Positions 44,532-55,960 are shown, counted from the stretch's first letter. The stretch is 64,000 nucleotides of DNA from Isoetes taiwanensis (GCA_021234155.1 JAJEKV010000096.1:1746010-1810009); one strand, 5' to 3'. Notes: a model not told the origin generated them from the letters alone. A program made the numbers and translations.

Positions 44532-45812
44532 GTGTTTGAATATAATAAGAAGAAAATGGTAATTGAGGAGGAGAGATTGGGGGCGATTGGAGCAATTGCT
44601 AACTCTCGAAGAAACAATGGTGTATTAACCATAGATTCAGGAGCCGAGGTTTCTGTGGTAAGCACACCTGAGATATTGCAGCAGGTTAAACGTAATCAAA
44701 ACCCTGGAGTGGTCCGGATGGGAAATGGAGTTCTTCAAGAAGTTCATGGACGTGGAACTCTGGAACTAGTAAAGGAAGGTAACACAATTCTTAATGTGCC
44801 AAATGTGTTATATGCGCCGGGTATGTTATTTAATCTCATTTCTGTTGCCAATTTAGTGGATGATGGTTTTGAGTTGAGATTTCACAAGACTGGATGCAAA
44901 TTTATAAAAGAGGGTATGAAAACCTTTGAGGCTCAAAGAAATGGAAATTTGTTTGAATTAAACATAGACACGATTAACAAAATTTCGGTTATGAATGATC
45001 TGCATACTTGGCACCTTAGAATGGCACATGTAAATTACAACAGTATTAAGACTGAAAAAAAACATAAATTGTTAGATGGGTTGACGTTTGATGATGAAGA
45101 GCATGGTGTGTGTGAGGCTTGTATGCTAGGAAAGCAAACTAGACTTCCTTTTAAAAATAAAGGACGACGAGCAACTGAGTTGCTTGAGTTGGTGCACTCT
45201 GACGTGTGTGGACCCATGCAAGTACAGAGTCTAGGGGGCAAATCCTATTTTGCTACTTTTATAGATGATTTTAGCAGGCGTACCAAGTGTTATTATCTCC
45301 GCTCAAAGGATCAGGTGTTCGATGCTTTCCAACTTTATGTTGCAGAGGTGGAACGTGAGACGTCATCACGAGTAAAATCTTTAAGGACAGACCTTGGAGG
45401 TGAATATAGGTCAGGAGAATTTATAAAATTCTGTCAGATGCATGGAATCAAGAGGCAGTACACGTGTCGATACACACCTCAACAGAACGGTGTGGCGGAG
45501 CGTAAAAATCGCACCATTATGGATGCGGCCAGATGCATGCTGAAGCATGCAGGATTACCCAATTTTTTGTGGGGAGAAGCAGTAGCCACTGCTTGCTATG
45601 TGCAGAATAGGTTGTCGACAGCTGCATTAAAGGGAGCTATTCCTGAAGAAACATGGTCTGGAAAAAGGCAATCTGTCCATCGGTTGAGGGTCTATGGATG
45701 TCTAGCCTATATGTTGGTGCCAGAGGAGCTGCGACGAAAGTTGGATGATCACAGTATTCCCACTTTCTTAGTAGGATATGACGAGGAAACGAATGGCTAC
45801 GAGGTTGTATGA
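44532..45812 (+). CDS. Copia pol part 1: protease and integrase
   Basis: The frame has 426 codons. The aspartic protease motif TIDSGAEVSVVS holds catalytic Asp35. The integrase has an HHCC zinc domain (His161, His166, Cys194, Cys197) in WHLRMAH and CEACMLGK. Its catalytic core is Asp224 (HSDVCGP), Asp287 (LRTDLGGE) and Glu323 (NGVAERKN); the last two are 35 residues apart, giving an intact DD35E. The C-terminal GKxxxxxxLRVYGCLAY region is typical. The frame ends early at GYEVV, where Copia polyproteins continue into YDP and SRDVxFDE. An earlier ATG at 44,460 (MASMQSALLLRV) may be what remains of the gag start. The annotated start is only the first ATG of this frame. Confidence 0.9.
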   Translation: MFEYNKKKMVIEEERLGAIGAIANSRRNNGVLTIDSGAEVSVVSTPEILQQVKRNQNPGVVRMGNGVLQEVHGRGTLELVKEGNTILNVPNVLYAPGMLFNLISVANLVDDGFELRFHKTGCKFIKEGMKTFEAQRNGNLFELNIDTINKISVMNDLHTWHLRMAHVNYNSIKTEKKHKLLDGLTFDDEEHGVCEACMLGKQTRLPFKNKGRRATELLELVHSDVCGPMQVQSLGGKSYFATFIDDFSRRTKCYYLRSKDQVFDAFQLYVAEVERETSSRVKSLRTDLGGEYRSGEFIKFCQMHGIKRQYTCRYTPQQNGVAERKNRTIMDAARCMLKHAGLPNFLWGEAVATACYVQNRLSTAALKGAIPEETWSGKRQSVHRLRVYGCLAYMLVPEELRRKLDDHSIPTFLVGYDEETNGYEVV

Positions 45813-47857
45813 CCCAAAGGACACACAAAATCCACATTAGCAGAGATGTTGAATTTGACGAGAAAGTATTGTATAAAGACAGGAAGACATTGACAAAGCA
45901 AGAAGAAGAAGAATGGATACCGACAGACTTTTTTGAAGAAGATGCGGAGAAGGAAAATGAGAAGATAGTGGAGAGGCCGGACATAGTAATAGATGTGGAC
46001 ACAGATGATGAACCGGATGAGGTGCATGAGACCATAGAGGTCAATAGTGCGCCGCATACACCGGAGACAGAGCGTGAGGAGGTGCATGAGGCTTCAGTCG
46101 AAGCCGATAGTGCGCCAATTGAAGGGCAAGACGATGCACGCCAGATAATGCATGAAGATATTGAAAGTGGAGCAAGGGGGAGATATGCACGTCGCAATGA
46201 GATAGAGCGCCTTAAAGCCGAACTTCCCTTTGATACAGAACTTTATGGTAGAACAAAAAGAGTTCCAAAGCCAAAGATAATATCTTGTATAGTGGAGCCC
46301 AGGACAGTGGAGCAAGCCATGGTGGGACCAGATGCTCTGAAATGGAAGGAGGCTATGGAAAACGAGTTGAAGTCCTTTAAGGAAACAGGAACGTACGAGC
46401 TAGTACCACGTCTCAAGTGCAAGAATGTGGTAGGGAGCAAATGGCTATTTAAAATAAAGAGGAATGCTGATGGTTCGATAGAAAGGTATAAAGCCCGTCT
46501 AGTGGCAAAAGGGTATACTCAGGAAGCAGGAGTAGACTATACAGATACATTCTCACCTATAGTCAAGGTGACTAGTCTGAGAACCTTGATAGCCTTAGCA
46601 GTTCAAAATGATATGGAAATAGAGCACATGGATGTGAAGACAGCGTTCTTGAATGGAGACTTAGAAGAAGAAATTTATATGGAGCAGCCTGAAGGATATG
46701 AGCAAGGAAAGAATATGGTCTGCAGGTTGAGAAAAGCAGTTTATGGCTTAAGACAAGCATCTAGACAATGGTACGTATGCATGAATAATTTTTTGCTTTC
46801 CATAGGATTTAGAAAATTAAAGACAGAAGGTAATCTATACATGTGGGAAGAAGGAGACAAGTGCTTAATCATGGCACTTTATGTTGATGATTGCGTAATG
46901 GCTAGTAATGACAAATTGTATCTGGAAAGATGTAAAGCATGTTTGAAAGGGCGATTTCAAATGTCCGAACTAGGTGAACTTAAGAAATTGCTGGGTATGG
47001 AGGTCAGGAGAGATAGGAGAAAAGGGGAGCTTTTTTTGACACAAGAGCAAAATATTAAAAAAGCCTTGATTCGATTTAGGATGATGGATTGCAATACATC
47101 GACAACGCCCATTGCACCAGGTATGAAAATCTGCAGTAAGATGTGCCCGAAAAATATGGATGAACGAAGAGAAATGGAAAAGGTACCATATCATGCGCTG
47201 ATAGGCACGCTTTTGCATATTGCAAATAGCACAAGACCGGATATCTCTTATGCAGTTAACTTGCTCAGTCGGTTTTGCAATAATCCAGGAAGAGAGCATT
47301 GGATAGCAGCGAAAAGGGTGCTAAGATATTTAAAGGGCACTTCACATCATGGTATTTGCTTTACCAGGAGTTTAGAGAAAAATTTAATAGGATATGCTGA
47401 TGCAGACTGGGGAGGAGATTTGGATGACAGAAAATCAACTTCAGGTTTTGTGTGTAAGCTAGGGGATGCTGCTATATCTTGGGGCTGCAAAAAGCAGGAA
47501 TGTGTAGCCAAATCTAGCGCTGAAGCAGAATATGTGGCGGTATCACAGGCAGCCTCTGAAATAATTTGGCTACGTAGAATGCTTAAAGAATTGGGATGTC
47601 GGCTGACGAGCGCTACCACTCTATATTGTGATAATAAAAGTGGAGTAGCCATGACTAAGAATCCAGTTCATCATTCTCGGAGTAAGCATATTGAAATACA
47701 CCATCACTTCATACGGGATGAGGTTGAAAAAGGAGAAATAAATGTGGCATATATTCCCACAAAATTGCAACAGGCCGATATGTTCACAAAAGTCCTTTCT
47801 GGACCGAAGCTGTTGAGTGCCAAGAGCCTAGTAGGAGTTATGGATTGTAAAGGCTAA
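45809..47857 (+). CDS. Copia pol part 2: reverse transcriptase and RNase H
   Basis: The frame has 682 codons and overlaps the previous one by four bases (ATGA). It opens with HKIHISRDVEFDE, the usual integrase-RT linker, then a very acidic stretch (residues 30-125). The RT begins at KWKEAMENELKSF (179-190). Catalytic residues are Asp275 in HMDVKTAFLNG and the YVDD pair at 358-361. RNase H follows, with GYADADWGGD (528-537) and SSAEAEYVA (569-577). Near the end, HHSRSKHIEIHHHFIRD is typical. The stop overlaps the polypurine tract. Comparing the linker with other Copia proteins suggests two small compensating indels at 45,806-45,820 rather than programmed frameshifting. A natural stop-restart at ATGA cannot be excluded. 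Confidence 0.93.
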   Translation: MTQRTHKIHISRDVEFDEKVLYKDRKTLTKQEEEEWIPTDFFEEDAEKENEKIVERPDIVIDVDTDDEPDEVHETIEVNSAPHTPETEREEVHEASVEADSAPIEGQDDARQIMHEDIESGARGRYARRNEIERLKAELPFDTELYGRTKRVPKPKIISCIVEPRTVEQAMVGPDALKWKEAMENELKSFKETGTYELVPRLKCKNVVGSKWLFKIKRNADGSIERYKARLVAKGYTQEAGVDYTDTFSPIVKVTSLRTLIALAVQNDMEIEHMDVKTAFLNGDLEEEIYMEQPEGYEQGKNMVCRLRKAVYGLRQASRQWYVCMNNFLLSIGFRKLKTEGNLYMWEEGDKCLIMALYVDDCVMASNDKLYLERCKACLKGRFQMSELGELKKLLGMEVRRDRRKGELFLTQEQNIKKALIRFRMMDCNTSTTPIAPGMKICSKMCPKNMDERREMEKVPYHALIGTLLHIANSTRPDISYAVNLLSRFCNNPGREHWIAAKRVLRYLKGTSHHGICFTRSLEKNLIGYADADWGGDLDDRKSTSGFVCKLGDAAISWGCKKQECVAKSSAEAEYVAVSQAASEIIWLRRMLKELGCRLTSATTLYCDNKSGVAMTKNPVHHSRSKHIEIHHHFIRDEVEKGEINVAYIPTKLQQADMFTKVLSGPKLLSAKSLVGVMDCKG

Positions 47858-47864
47858 GGGGGAG
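47856..47864 (+). other. Polypurine tract
   Basis: AAGGGGGAG lies immediately 5' of the 3' LTR. It is the expected primer for plus-strand DNA synthesis, and it overlaps the pol stop codon. Confidence 0.85.
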
Positions 47865-48362
47865 TGTTGGAATTCGTGGCACATGTGTAGCCTTTACAAA
47901 AAAGAAAACATGTGGCATCCTTAAGCACAAAAACACGCTTCTGGGAAGCGCGTAACAGAAGAGTACAAGAAAGAGGGGTTATCTTTCAGCGGCGGATGGG
48001 AGAGAGGTTAAGACAAGCAATCGATCACGGGAAGCAAATCGAAGATTGAAGTAGACGGAAGGAGGCGCCTTATTGGCAAGGCTTGGGCGGTTGGATGCGG
48101 AACAGCAAGAAGATTGGAAGATCGATTCAGAGGGAGCAGAATAGATCCACGGTGGGCAGATTTACATTCAGGCTTTCGGCTGTATAAAAGGGGGCGGACC
48201 TTTTGCACTGCAAAGGGAAGGAAGAGATTTCCACAGATTCGGAGTAGATATTCAGGTCGGGGCCAGGGTTGCAGCCCGTTGCTGAGCTTGGGCTGTCGGG
48301 AGCTTCATAAGGCCTTTTGACTTGCATTCTTGGCTTGCTGGGATACTACTCGATTTCCAACA
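47865..48362 (+). repeat. Copia 3' LTR
   Basis: 498 bases, six differences from the 5' LTR (for example CAGAC to TAGAC and ACGTGG to ATGTGG, typical of methyl-cytosine decay). TATAAAAG is at 48,183. Confidence 0.95.
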
Positions 48363-51300
48363 GAAGCCGAATGGATTAGATTACAGTGAATTCCCTGAGT
48401 AATGCAGAGTTGAAAAAAGTATTTGCATCAGACAACAAAATATAAAAAGTCATAGGGTTTGCGCCATCCATTCTATATGCTCATGGTGTTGCGCTGACTA
48501 AATACTCTATTTGGATCACAGATTCAATACAATACTCATTTTGTTTGTTGATTCAGGAGAATGAAGAGTTGGAGTGGTGTTTCCAGGCAGCGGCCAAGAA
48601 TATATGGAAAAGATCTAAAGGGAGGAATCTCACAGCTCTGTAAATAGGTGGTCTGCCAATTAATCTAATAAGCTTAGGGGCGAAGAGCAGTGAAGAATTT
48701 TCAGATCTGAGGGTAGGTATAATGCCTATTTCCAGAAAAATCTTGCATTTGTTTGTCTGTTAAGCATGAAAAGAGAGATTCAGAACAAAATTGTGGTTTC
48801 TAAATAGTTAAAAAAAGAAATATATAGCATAATTTTGTCAGGTTCATTGTGTCCATGGCAAAGAAAGAATATTATTTTCCATTATGTATGGTCTGCAGAG
48901 GCAAGTGACGCCTGTAACTCGCCCACCTTCTTTTCTGACATTTTGGTCATGTTAAAAGGTATTTCACCTTTGGAACACCCATTCTCACAGGGGAGATGTA
49001 GGCGGTAAATTGAGTGTAAGAAACGTAATAGCCAATCAGGTGGAGCAGTTGGGTTGTCTCATATATTTAGAGAAGCCAGGGGGTTAGTATCTCCAGTCCA
49101 GAAGCCTACTTGATAATAACGATTTGTATAAAGGGAAGGTGGTCAGATGAATTTAAAAATTTGGTTTTGGATGGAGTGGTGCAGATGGGCTTATTCAGAC
49201 CTGCACTGATGTTGGCTTCCAGTTGTGTTGCTGCTATTTTTGTTGTAGTAGATTTACTGATTTAAACATCCACATATGGCATGTACCTTACATTGCGAAG
49301 ATGCAGGCACACATTCATCTTATTGTAGCTTATATGGCGGAGCATGATTAAAAATGGTGTGAATTTTTTATTAATTCAAAATAAATAGGGGGAATACTGG
49401 CTGCTATGGGGCGTGTACATGATTGGAAGGGTTTGAAGCTTTTGCTTTGTTTGATAAAGCAATTACATTAAAGCTCAATTCCACATACCATTGTTTGGAG
49501 CCTCTTTTTTCACTACAACATTTGTGAATGGGCTTATCAAATATTGTGGATATTCCAAAGTTCTTGTGGCACAACACTAGATGGATAAATAAAAATTTAA
49601 AAATTTCATATAAATAAAATGCGGTAGCTGAAAATTTGTGTGTACAAAGATTTGCTTGGATAGGTTATACTATTCTAAGAATTGGAATGCAAACAATATG
49701 AATTTGGTTGATCATTGTCACGTGAAATAAAAAATATGAAAATGTTCTAGCACAACCACCATGACTATTGAATTGTATCCTTATATTATGGGGTATTCTT
49801 CTCTGCATATATTGCATCTGTTAAACTGCTAATGGAAGTTAGTAAAACCTTCAAAATCGGGCTTCCTTCTGGTTGTCTCCAATTTTTGCAAGCACCATTA
49901 TGACAGCAAGCCTGATGTTCACACCAAACATTTTTTACAATGTCTTCCGAGGTCACATAATCTTTCACTAAGTAGGCATTGCAATATCAAATGTTGGACA
50001 TTAATAGGGAATCCAGTTCCACAGGTTTGGAACCAAAGAAAATGTTCGCGGCAGCCTTGTTGGCCGCCGCGATAAATTTCTTGTAATAAATAAAATAGCG
50101 TCTCTTATTATCAAAACAACAATTTTATTTTTTTGTTTTCCACGTGGGGATATGCCATGTAATAATATTATTTTCCACGTGTTGTAATGCTCATAGTAGT
50201 CTCCTTCTAAAGGAATTGAAGGTAAAAGGATTCACAATTGTCATTGTTAGCAAGTTAGCCATTGCAGTTGGAACATTTCTCTTTATCAACTCACTTCTAG
50301 TAGGGAATATGTGTAAAATTCGGCTTGACGTGATTTCAAACTTCAAGATGCCTTGAAGATATAGAACATGTTCTCTTCACACAGAGATCTTTCTAAGTAG
50401 AAAGTCACATCTTGGTGTTTAGAATGCTTTATCTTTCAAATTATGGTATCGTGCCAATCATAAACTTGTGCTAGTTGAGCCTGCATCTTAACAAAATTCA
50501 ACCCCATAATAACACGAAGTCAAACTTCTACCTTATTTTCCTTAACATATAGAGGACATAATTTCTAAAATGCAAATGGCCTATTACGGGCCATATGATT
50601 GTTGAAAAGTTTTTTTTCCCTATTGTCTATTTAATTAGCAGTTTTAGATTAAAGGGCCACATTCAGGAATCTCAAAGAGTTCATGATTCAGAGAAAAAGG
50701 ATACTCTGGCAAATATGCCAAACTCATGGATTGAATTGCTCAAGTGCATTTGCCAAAGAAGGGGGTCTTTCCTGCAAAAACAGAAAGAGCTTATTTGAAA
50801 CGGTGCTGCAACAGTGTTGATCATGGACCAAATTGAACACAAAAGAATCCGCTTCTCATTGCTGTAACTTCAGCAATTACAAACATTACAAATATGGAGT
50901 TATTTACTTCCAACAACTTTGGGACTCCAGAGTCAACAACTATAGCCTAACTATATTTTTGTGCTTTATATTACCCAGCCTGTTACTTCAGCAACAAATC
51001 TGCGGTTGCTTTTGAAAGCTTCTTCATCACAGCAGCAATCTTTGAAAACCTTTTAATTTGCAATCAAACACATTGTCTTCATATCTCAATCGTCTAAAAC
51101 AACCCTCTCTGCAGAAAAAGTGAGTCACAACAATCATATATTCCTAAACATAGCAATGTGTTTGTCAGCATGATTATGTGAGTGCCGACTATCATCAAAA
51201 TGAGTGCCAACGCCTGGGAAGAGTATTTTGTTCTCCTTTACAACCATCCAGTGCTAATCTGATTTCTCTGAGGGAAAAAAACGTAATGGGAGCAGAGTGC

Positions 51301-52597
51301 CGGAAGTCAATCTCCACAGCATTTAACTACATTTTCTCTATTTTGCTTCGAAATTCACATGCTAATCTGCAGATCCAATGAGCAAAGATAAATGCACCAT
51401 TTCTGGGACCAAAAAACTTGAACCCAACTTCAATAACTGCAACTCAAGGCTAGAATAGATGATTATGTAATTTTTTTCAAAAGAACGGTAAAAATCTTCA
51501 AGCATCTACCATAGGGTACTCACATATCACGAGATAATGGCATAGAAACAGGCAAGTTGGATCCATAACGAAGGCATAGAAGCAAAGGGCACCTATTTTA
51601 AAATGTGCACAACACCTCTGCAATAGCAGAGCCCTGGAGTTTCCTTCTGCTCGCCAGAAGTGGCTATGGCACCAGGCTATTTCTGCAGCTCCAGAAAAAC
51701 GTGAGAATCCAGTACTTCCAGAAAAACGTGGTATCGTGGCAAAAGTTTTGGACCTTTGAAGGGTCTGTTGTGGATTGACCAGAATCCGCCATAGCCAGAC
51801 CGACCTTTGTTGAAAGGGCTTAACTAAAGTTGACCTTGCGCCTTGCCTTCTTCCTGCTCTAGCCATTGCTAGGCGTCAGGGTTCAAGATTGGTCGCAGAT
51901 CGAACCCTAAAATATAATGCAATACTCTGCTTTGAAAATCTGCATACCTGCTCCAATGCTTCCTGCGACTTTGTTTGCTGCGATCAATACTTGTCTAATA
52001 TTTCTTTTTGAGAAAACCATGTGTGATTCATCCTCAGACACAGCCGGTTAGAGGTTCGAACAGCGGCCCCCAGCAACAACGGTGACCGCCAGTTTACTGG
52101 CCATAGCAAGTTTGTAGCAGTTTTCCGCATATTCTAGGAATACACTGGCATATATCAAGGATATTCTGAAAACCCACACAAGCAAGAGATTGCCCCCTTA
52201 GGGGCAACCAAAAAAAAAAAATAATAATAATCATGAATATATTCTCGCAGCACTTACTACCTATATTGTACCCAATTTAAAGCTATGCCACAAAGTTTGA
52301 TTGTCCTTGCCTCTACGACAGACTCGCTCTTCCGCCTCAATGTGGCACCTAAATTGAGCCCCAACCATGTACAAGTTGAAGGGGATTTGAACCCAACCAT
52401 TTCCACTCCAACCATTCTGCTTTTGTCCTCTTCATTGCTTCATGCATGCAGGCATTGATTAACATAACATGCAATGCCAATATATTCTGTAGAAGAGCAG
52501 ATTTCTTTGCTTAGGGCTCATACCGTTTCATTGTGTGACAATCAGATGGACCAGAATGGAATTAAACATTTCCAAAAAAGAGTACCTTTTTGCACCT
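48363..52597. other. Region without a recognised gene; decayed coding-like stretch at 48,400-48,715 (+)
   Basis: Just after the Copia target duplication, one plus frame reads SNAELKKVFASDNK, FAPSILYAHGVALTKYS, ENEELEWCFQAAAKNIWKR and LPINLISLGAKSSEEF with two or three stops. It may be a broken gene that the Copia element entered, but I cannot name a family. The remaining sequence has only short, unsupported frames, such as 49,968-49,786 (-) and 51,866-51,498 (-). Confidence 0.35.
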
Positions 52598-52606
52598 ATT
52601 TTTATA

Positions 52607-53651
52607 GGGTAAATTGTAAAAATGCCCCTGTATTTTCTTCTAATTGTCAAAATACCCTTGTATTTTATGTATTTATCAAAATGCCCTTAATTCTTGTACT
52701 TTCCCGCCGTGTACATGTTTTACCTTGCAGCTGTAATATCAGAATGCATCGGGAATCATCAACAGGAAGAATTTGCAATGATTCATATGATTTCGATATG
52801 ATTTGTTTGCACCACAGCAGTGGTTTTGGCGGTACCTAAATTGGTCAAATAATGGTCCTCATCACTAGATAGATCAAATCCTCTGCGTGGCGTTAAAGAA
52901 GGAGCTCAACTATAGATTTGTTATCCGCATAGACAAAACCTGATGGTCGAATTTCTACAGCCACGAACCGGATTTCTACACCCCAGGTAATTTGAAAGCC
53001 AAGCTCAGATTGAAACATCAAGACCCGAAATTATCATACAGAAGTCGGCCTAGAAGCATAAGAACAAATTTTTACAGAGATAAGTTGGGATTGGCGAATT
53101 TTGGGCCGAATTCCTTGGCAGGCTAACGGATTGGCAGGCTAACGGATTGGGGTTGGTTCAATCGATATCCCTGACCTACTACAGAATACCGACCGGTTCT
53201 TGGATTCAACCACGTTTTTTTCCACCTTTAGCTTCTTGGATTGATTCCACTTCCAATTGACTGGTTGCCTCCTTTGCTTCAACATTTCATCCAAGCTTTG
53301 TCGATGTCCTTAGCATAGAAATGGTCTGTAAGTAATGTGGCCTGTGCAGAAAGCGGCAAGTGCAGACAGCTAAAGCAAAGCGGCAGTGCGTTGATTTGAG
53401 AAAGGGTCTTTGGCTTCGACTTGCTGCAGACATTAACGCGACTTGCAGGTGATTGATCTGACAGACCAGAGGAAGAGTCTGCATATAATCAAGAGATTCT
53501 AGAAGCACTGAAGGCAATCTAGAAGATAAAGGGGAGAAGAGAAGATCGGAACTGTCGTGAAAAGCACAAAGGGGTATTTTAACAATTACGCTAAATATGG
53601 GGGCATTTTTACAATTAGAGGAAAATACAGGGGCAATTTTACAATTTTCCC
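52607..53651. mobile_element. Non-autonomous Mutator-like element (MULE), 1045 bp
   Basis: Left end GGGTAAATTGTAAAAATGCC and the inverse of the right end, GGGAAAATTGTAAAATTGCC, continue as matching inverted repeats for at least 50 bases (CCTGTATTTTC, TCTAATTGT, AAAATACCC). The element is flanked by a perfect 9-bp direct repeat, ATTTTTATA (52,598-52,606 and 53,652-53,660), the Mutator hallmark. The interior encodes no MURA transposase. A minus frame (53,517-53,287, 76 codons) is unrecognised, and GGCAGGCTAACGGATT is repeated in tandem near 53,118. It would need a transposase in trans. Confidence 0.9.
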
Positions 53652-53660
53652 ATTTTTATA

Positions 53661-54184
53661 TATCTTGAATGCAAAAATGATTGAGCAATTCTTTCCCTTT
53701 ACAGTTTGCGTCCACAGCTTCAGATCAAGGCTGAGTTTTCAGGTACGAATCTTGATAGAGTAACCTATTCTTCCACCATTTGTTCAAATGGGCATAAAGG
53801 TCCTCTTAGGGTATGGTCGCCCGCCACCGCGGACCTACCGTACCCTGTGGTACCAAACGCCATCTCTGCGCCACCCCACAGTCCCCCCTGAACGCGCACC
53901 AGGTGTCGCGACTTCGTGGGCCGAGAGGCCATGGATCCCGAGCCATACAGCCAGTCATCGCGCACATGGGAACCCTCGAACATGCCCATTTTGAGGCATG
54001 ATTCAATGCCAGGGGCTGGAATTCGCGCGCAAATTCCAGCCACAATGCATGCGATGGGCAATCAGTGTGATTATGGCGAAACAAGAAATTCGCCATCGAT
54101 CCGGCGCTTCTACCCTACTTACCGATCCCCTGCTGTCACCGAAGAGGGGACCAATGGTGTCCACTAGAGCTCGACCAGGGATCG
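53661..54184. other. GC-richer sequence 5' of the pogo-like transposase
   Basis: Several overlapping short frames occur on both strands, none recognised. It may be the 5' part of the pogo-like element; its terminal inverted repeats were not identified. Confidence 0.35.
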
Positions 54185-55293
54185 ATGCTACAGCCAGGAG
54201 CGCAGAGAGGGCCGGGTAACGCCCGCCAGTTTGAAGCGCACCTAGAACAAAAGAAGAAGCCTCCTCAGACTAGCGGATCTGGTGCTACAATGACGAGGAA
54301 GCCAACAAGAAGAGGCCAATGGACAGAGGAGCAGATGCTAGACGCTCTTGATGAGGTGAGTGAACATGGTATTTCAATTAGAGAAGCTTCTAGACGATCT
54401 GCTATCCTAGAATCATCCATCAGAGACTAGTTGTATGGCCGAATTTCCCACAAGATAGATAGACATCCACAGATCTTAACACCATCCCAAGAAAAGGAAC
54501 TTGTGGATTGGGCCATAGAGAGGGCGTAATGGGGGGATGGGCGTGACCTTGTCATCGGTCAAGGAGCGTCGGCAGCAGAAATGGCGAAGGAGAACAATCC
54601 AAATTCTCAAGGGGTTCCGTGGAAAGTGGTGGAAATTATTCAAGCAAATACCATCCCGAAATCTCCCTTAGGAGTGTAGAGACTCTAGATGTCTCACGTG
54701 TCTCGCTATGAACCAAGAAAACTTAAATAGGTTCTACTCAGCCTTAAAGAAATATATGATGAGTATAACTTCCCTCCTTCAAGGATCCGAATGCGAGATG
54801 AGACCGGATCCAAGCCGGGGAAAGTAAAGGGGTTAAAGATAATTGCAAGGAAAGGTGAGAATAGGGTTAGTGAGGTGGTGATGAATACCGTGGAATGGGT
54901 TACAATCTTAGTGTGTGTAAATGCGTATGGGTTTAGAATACCCAAGATGTACATTTTCAAGGGAACTAGGATGAGGCAGACAACATATCCGTGTGAAGAG
55001 GGGGCAATTCAGTCGCCCAAATAGTCGGCCTTGATGACAACCCGAACTCTTCAAGTCTTGGTTGTCTCACTTCCAATGTAGAGTGCCCGGAGGAGTGTCA
55101 CCTGAAAGACCACATCTAATCTTGCTTGATGCGCATGGAAGCCATGTAGAATTGGATGTCATACTGGCAGCCAAAGACATGGGAATACATTTTGCATTAT
55201 TACCTGCACATACATCACATAGGCTGCAGCCATTAGATGTCTCATGCTTTGCTCCTTTCAAGGCAGCATTCCACAACAGGAGAAAGGTCATTT
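54185..55293 (+). pseudogene. pogo/Tigger-type DDE transposase, degenerate
   Basis: The start (54,185-54,430) holds a psq-type helix-turn-helix: RRGQWTEEQMLDALDEVSEH, then GISIREASRRSAI. Later frames carry LTPSQEKELVDWAIERA, YDEYNFPPSRIRMRDETGSK with the first catalytic Asp, and KIIARKGENRVSEVV, then WVTILVCVNAYGFRIPKMYIF. Finally LLDAHGSHVELDVILAAKDM gives the second Asp, and LPAHTSHRLQPLDVSCFAPF the third. So all three Asp of the pogo DDD triad are visible, but stops at about 54,429 and 54,529 and frame changes split the protein. At 55,290 the coding sequence runs abruptly into the palindromic block. Confidence 0.8.
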
Positions 55294-55740
55294 AGCGACG
55301 TCTATAGCGACGTCTAGGTCACGTCTATGCGACGCCCGATGACGCGGACACGACGCGACACGCGCCGCCGCCGAGACACGCGGCGCGCATGCGACATCGG
55401 CAGCATACGACACGACGCGGACGCAGCGTGACGCGACACGTGACGCGATTACGCATATCGCGATGACGCGGATACGGGAATAAACACGTGGAATATACAC
55501 GTGGAATACCAAAAAAATCCACGTGTGGCGTAAAAGCCACGTGTATACGTCGCATGCGACGTGACACGTGGAATATACACGTGGAATATCAAAAAATCCA
55601 CGCGGTGCCGTAAAAAAAGCACGCGTGTATACGCCGCCGCGACGCCGTCCAAAAAAAATTATGAAAATCCACGTGTAATTAGAAAAGCCATGTGGCAATA
55701 AAAAAGCCACGTGGATACGTCGCATGCGACGTAAAGGGAA
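55294..55740. repeat. Palindromic CACGTG- and GTCGCATGCGAC-rich block
   Basis: It opens with TTTAGCGACGTCTATAGCGACGTC, a relative of the GTTTAACGACGTCTATAACGACGTC pattern in the first CACTA complex (a few bases split for brevity). It then holds nine CACGTG hexamers between 55,436 and 55,715 and several GTCGCATGCGAC palindromes, alternating GGAATATACACGTGG and its inverse. This is probably the left subterminal region of a second CACTA-like element, with many binding sites for one dimeric protein. Confidence 0.7.
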
Positions 55741-55817
55741 AAAAAATAAAAAAAACTAAAAAAATAAAAAAAAATGTTTGGCTTAGATAATTATTACAAT
55801 ATGACGTACAAGGAGCA

Positions 55818-55960
55818 AAAGGGCATTTATATTTTTAAATAATCACAAAAGTATTTTTATATTTATATTTTTAAATAATCACAAAAGTATTTTTATATTT
55901 ATATTTTTAAATAATCACAAAAGTGAATTGTATTTATATTTTTAAATAATCACAAAAGAC
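55818..55960 (+). repeat. AT-rich minisatellite, about 3-4 units
   Basis: ATTTTTAAATAATCACAAAAG repeats every 38-50 bases, joined by TATTTTTATATTTAT. No coding content. Confidence 0.85.

Larger units (their letters stand above)
43784..48362 (+). mobile_element. Copia LTR retrotransposon, young, gag-less
   Basis: The element has 498-bp LTRs (43,784-44,281 and 47,865-48,362) with TGTTGG...CCAACA ends and a perfect 5-bp target duplication, GAAGC (43,779-43,783 and 48,363-48,367). The LTRs differ at six positions, about 1.2 percent, five of them transitions. The order protease, integrase, RT, RNase H is that of Copia. Only about 250 bases separate the primer-binding site from the protease frame and no gag or zinc knuckle is found, so gag is deleted. 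A frame change between the integrase and RT frames is the only other lesion. The element would need Gag from a relative to move. Confidence 0.95.
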
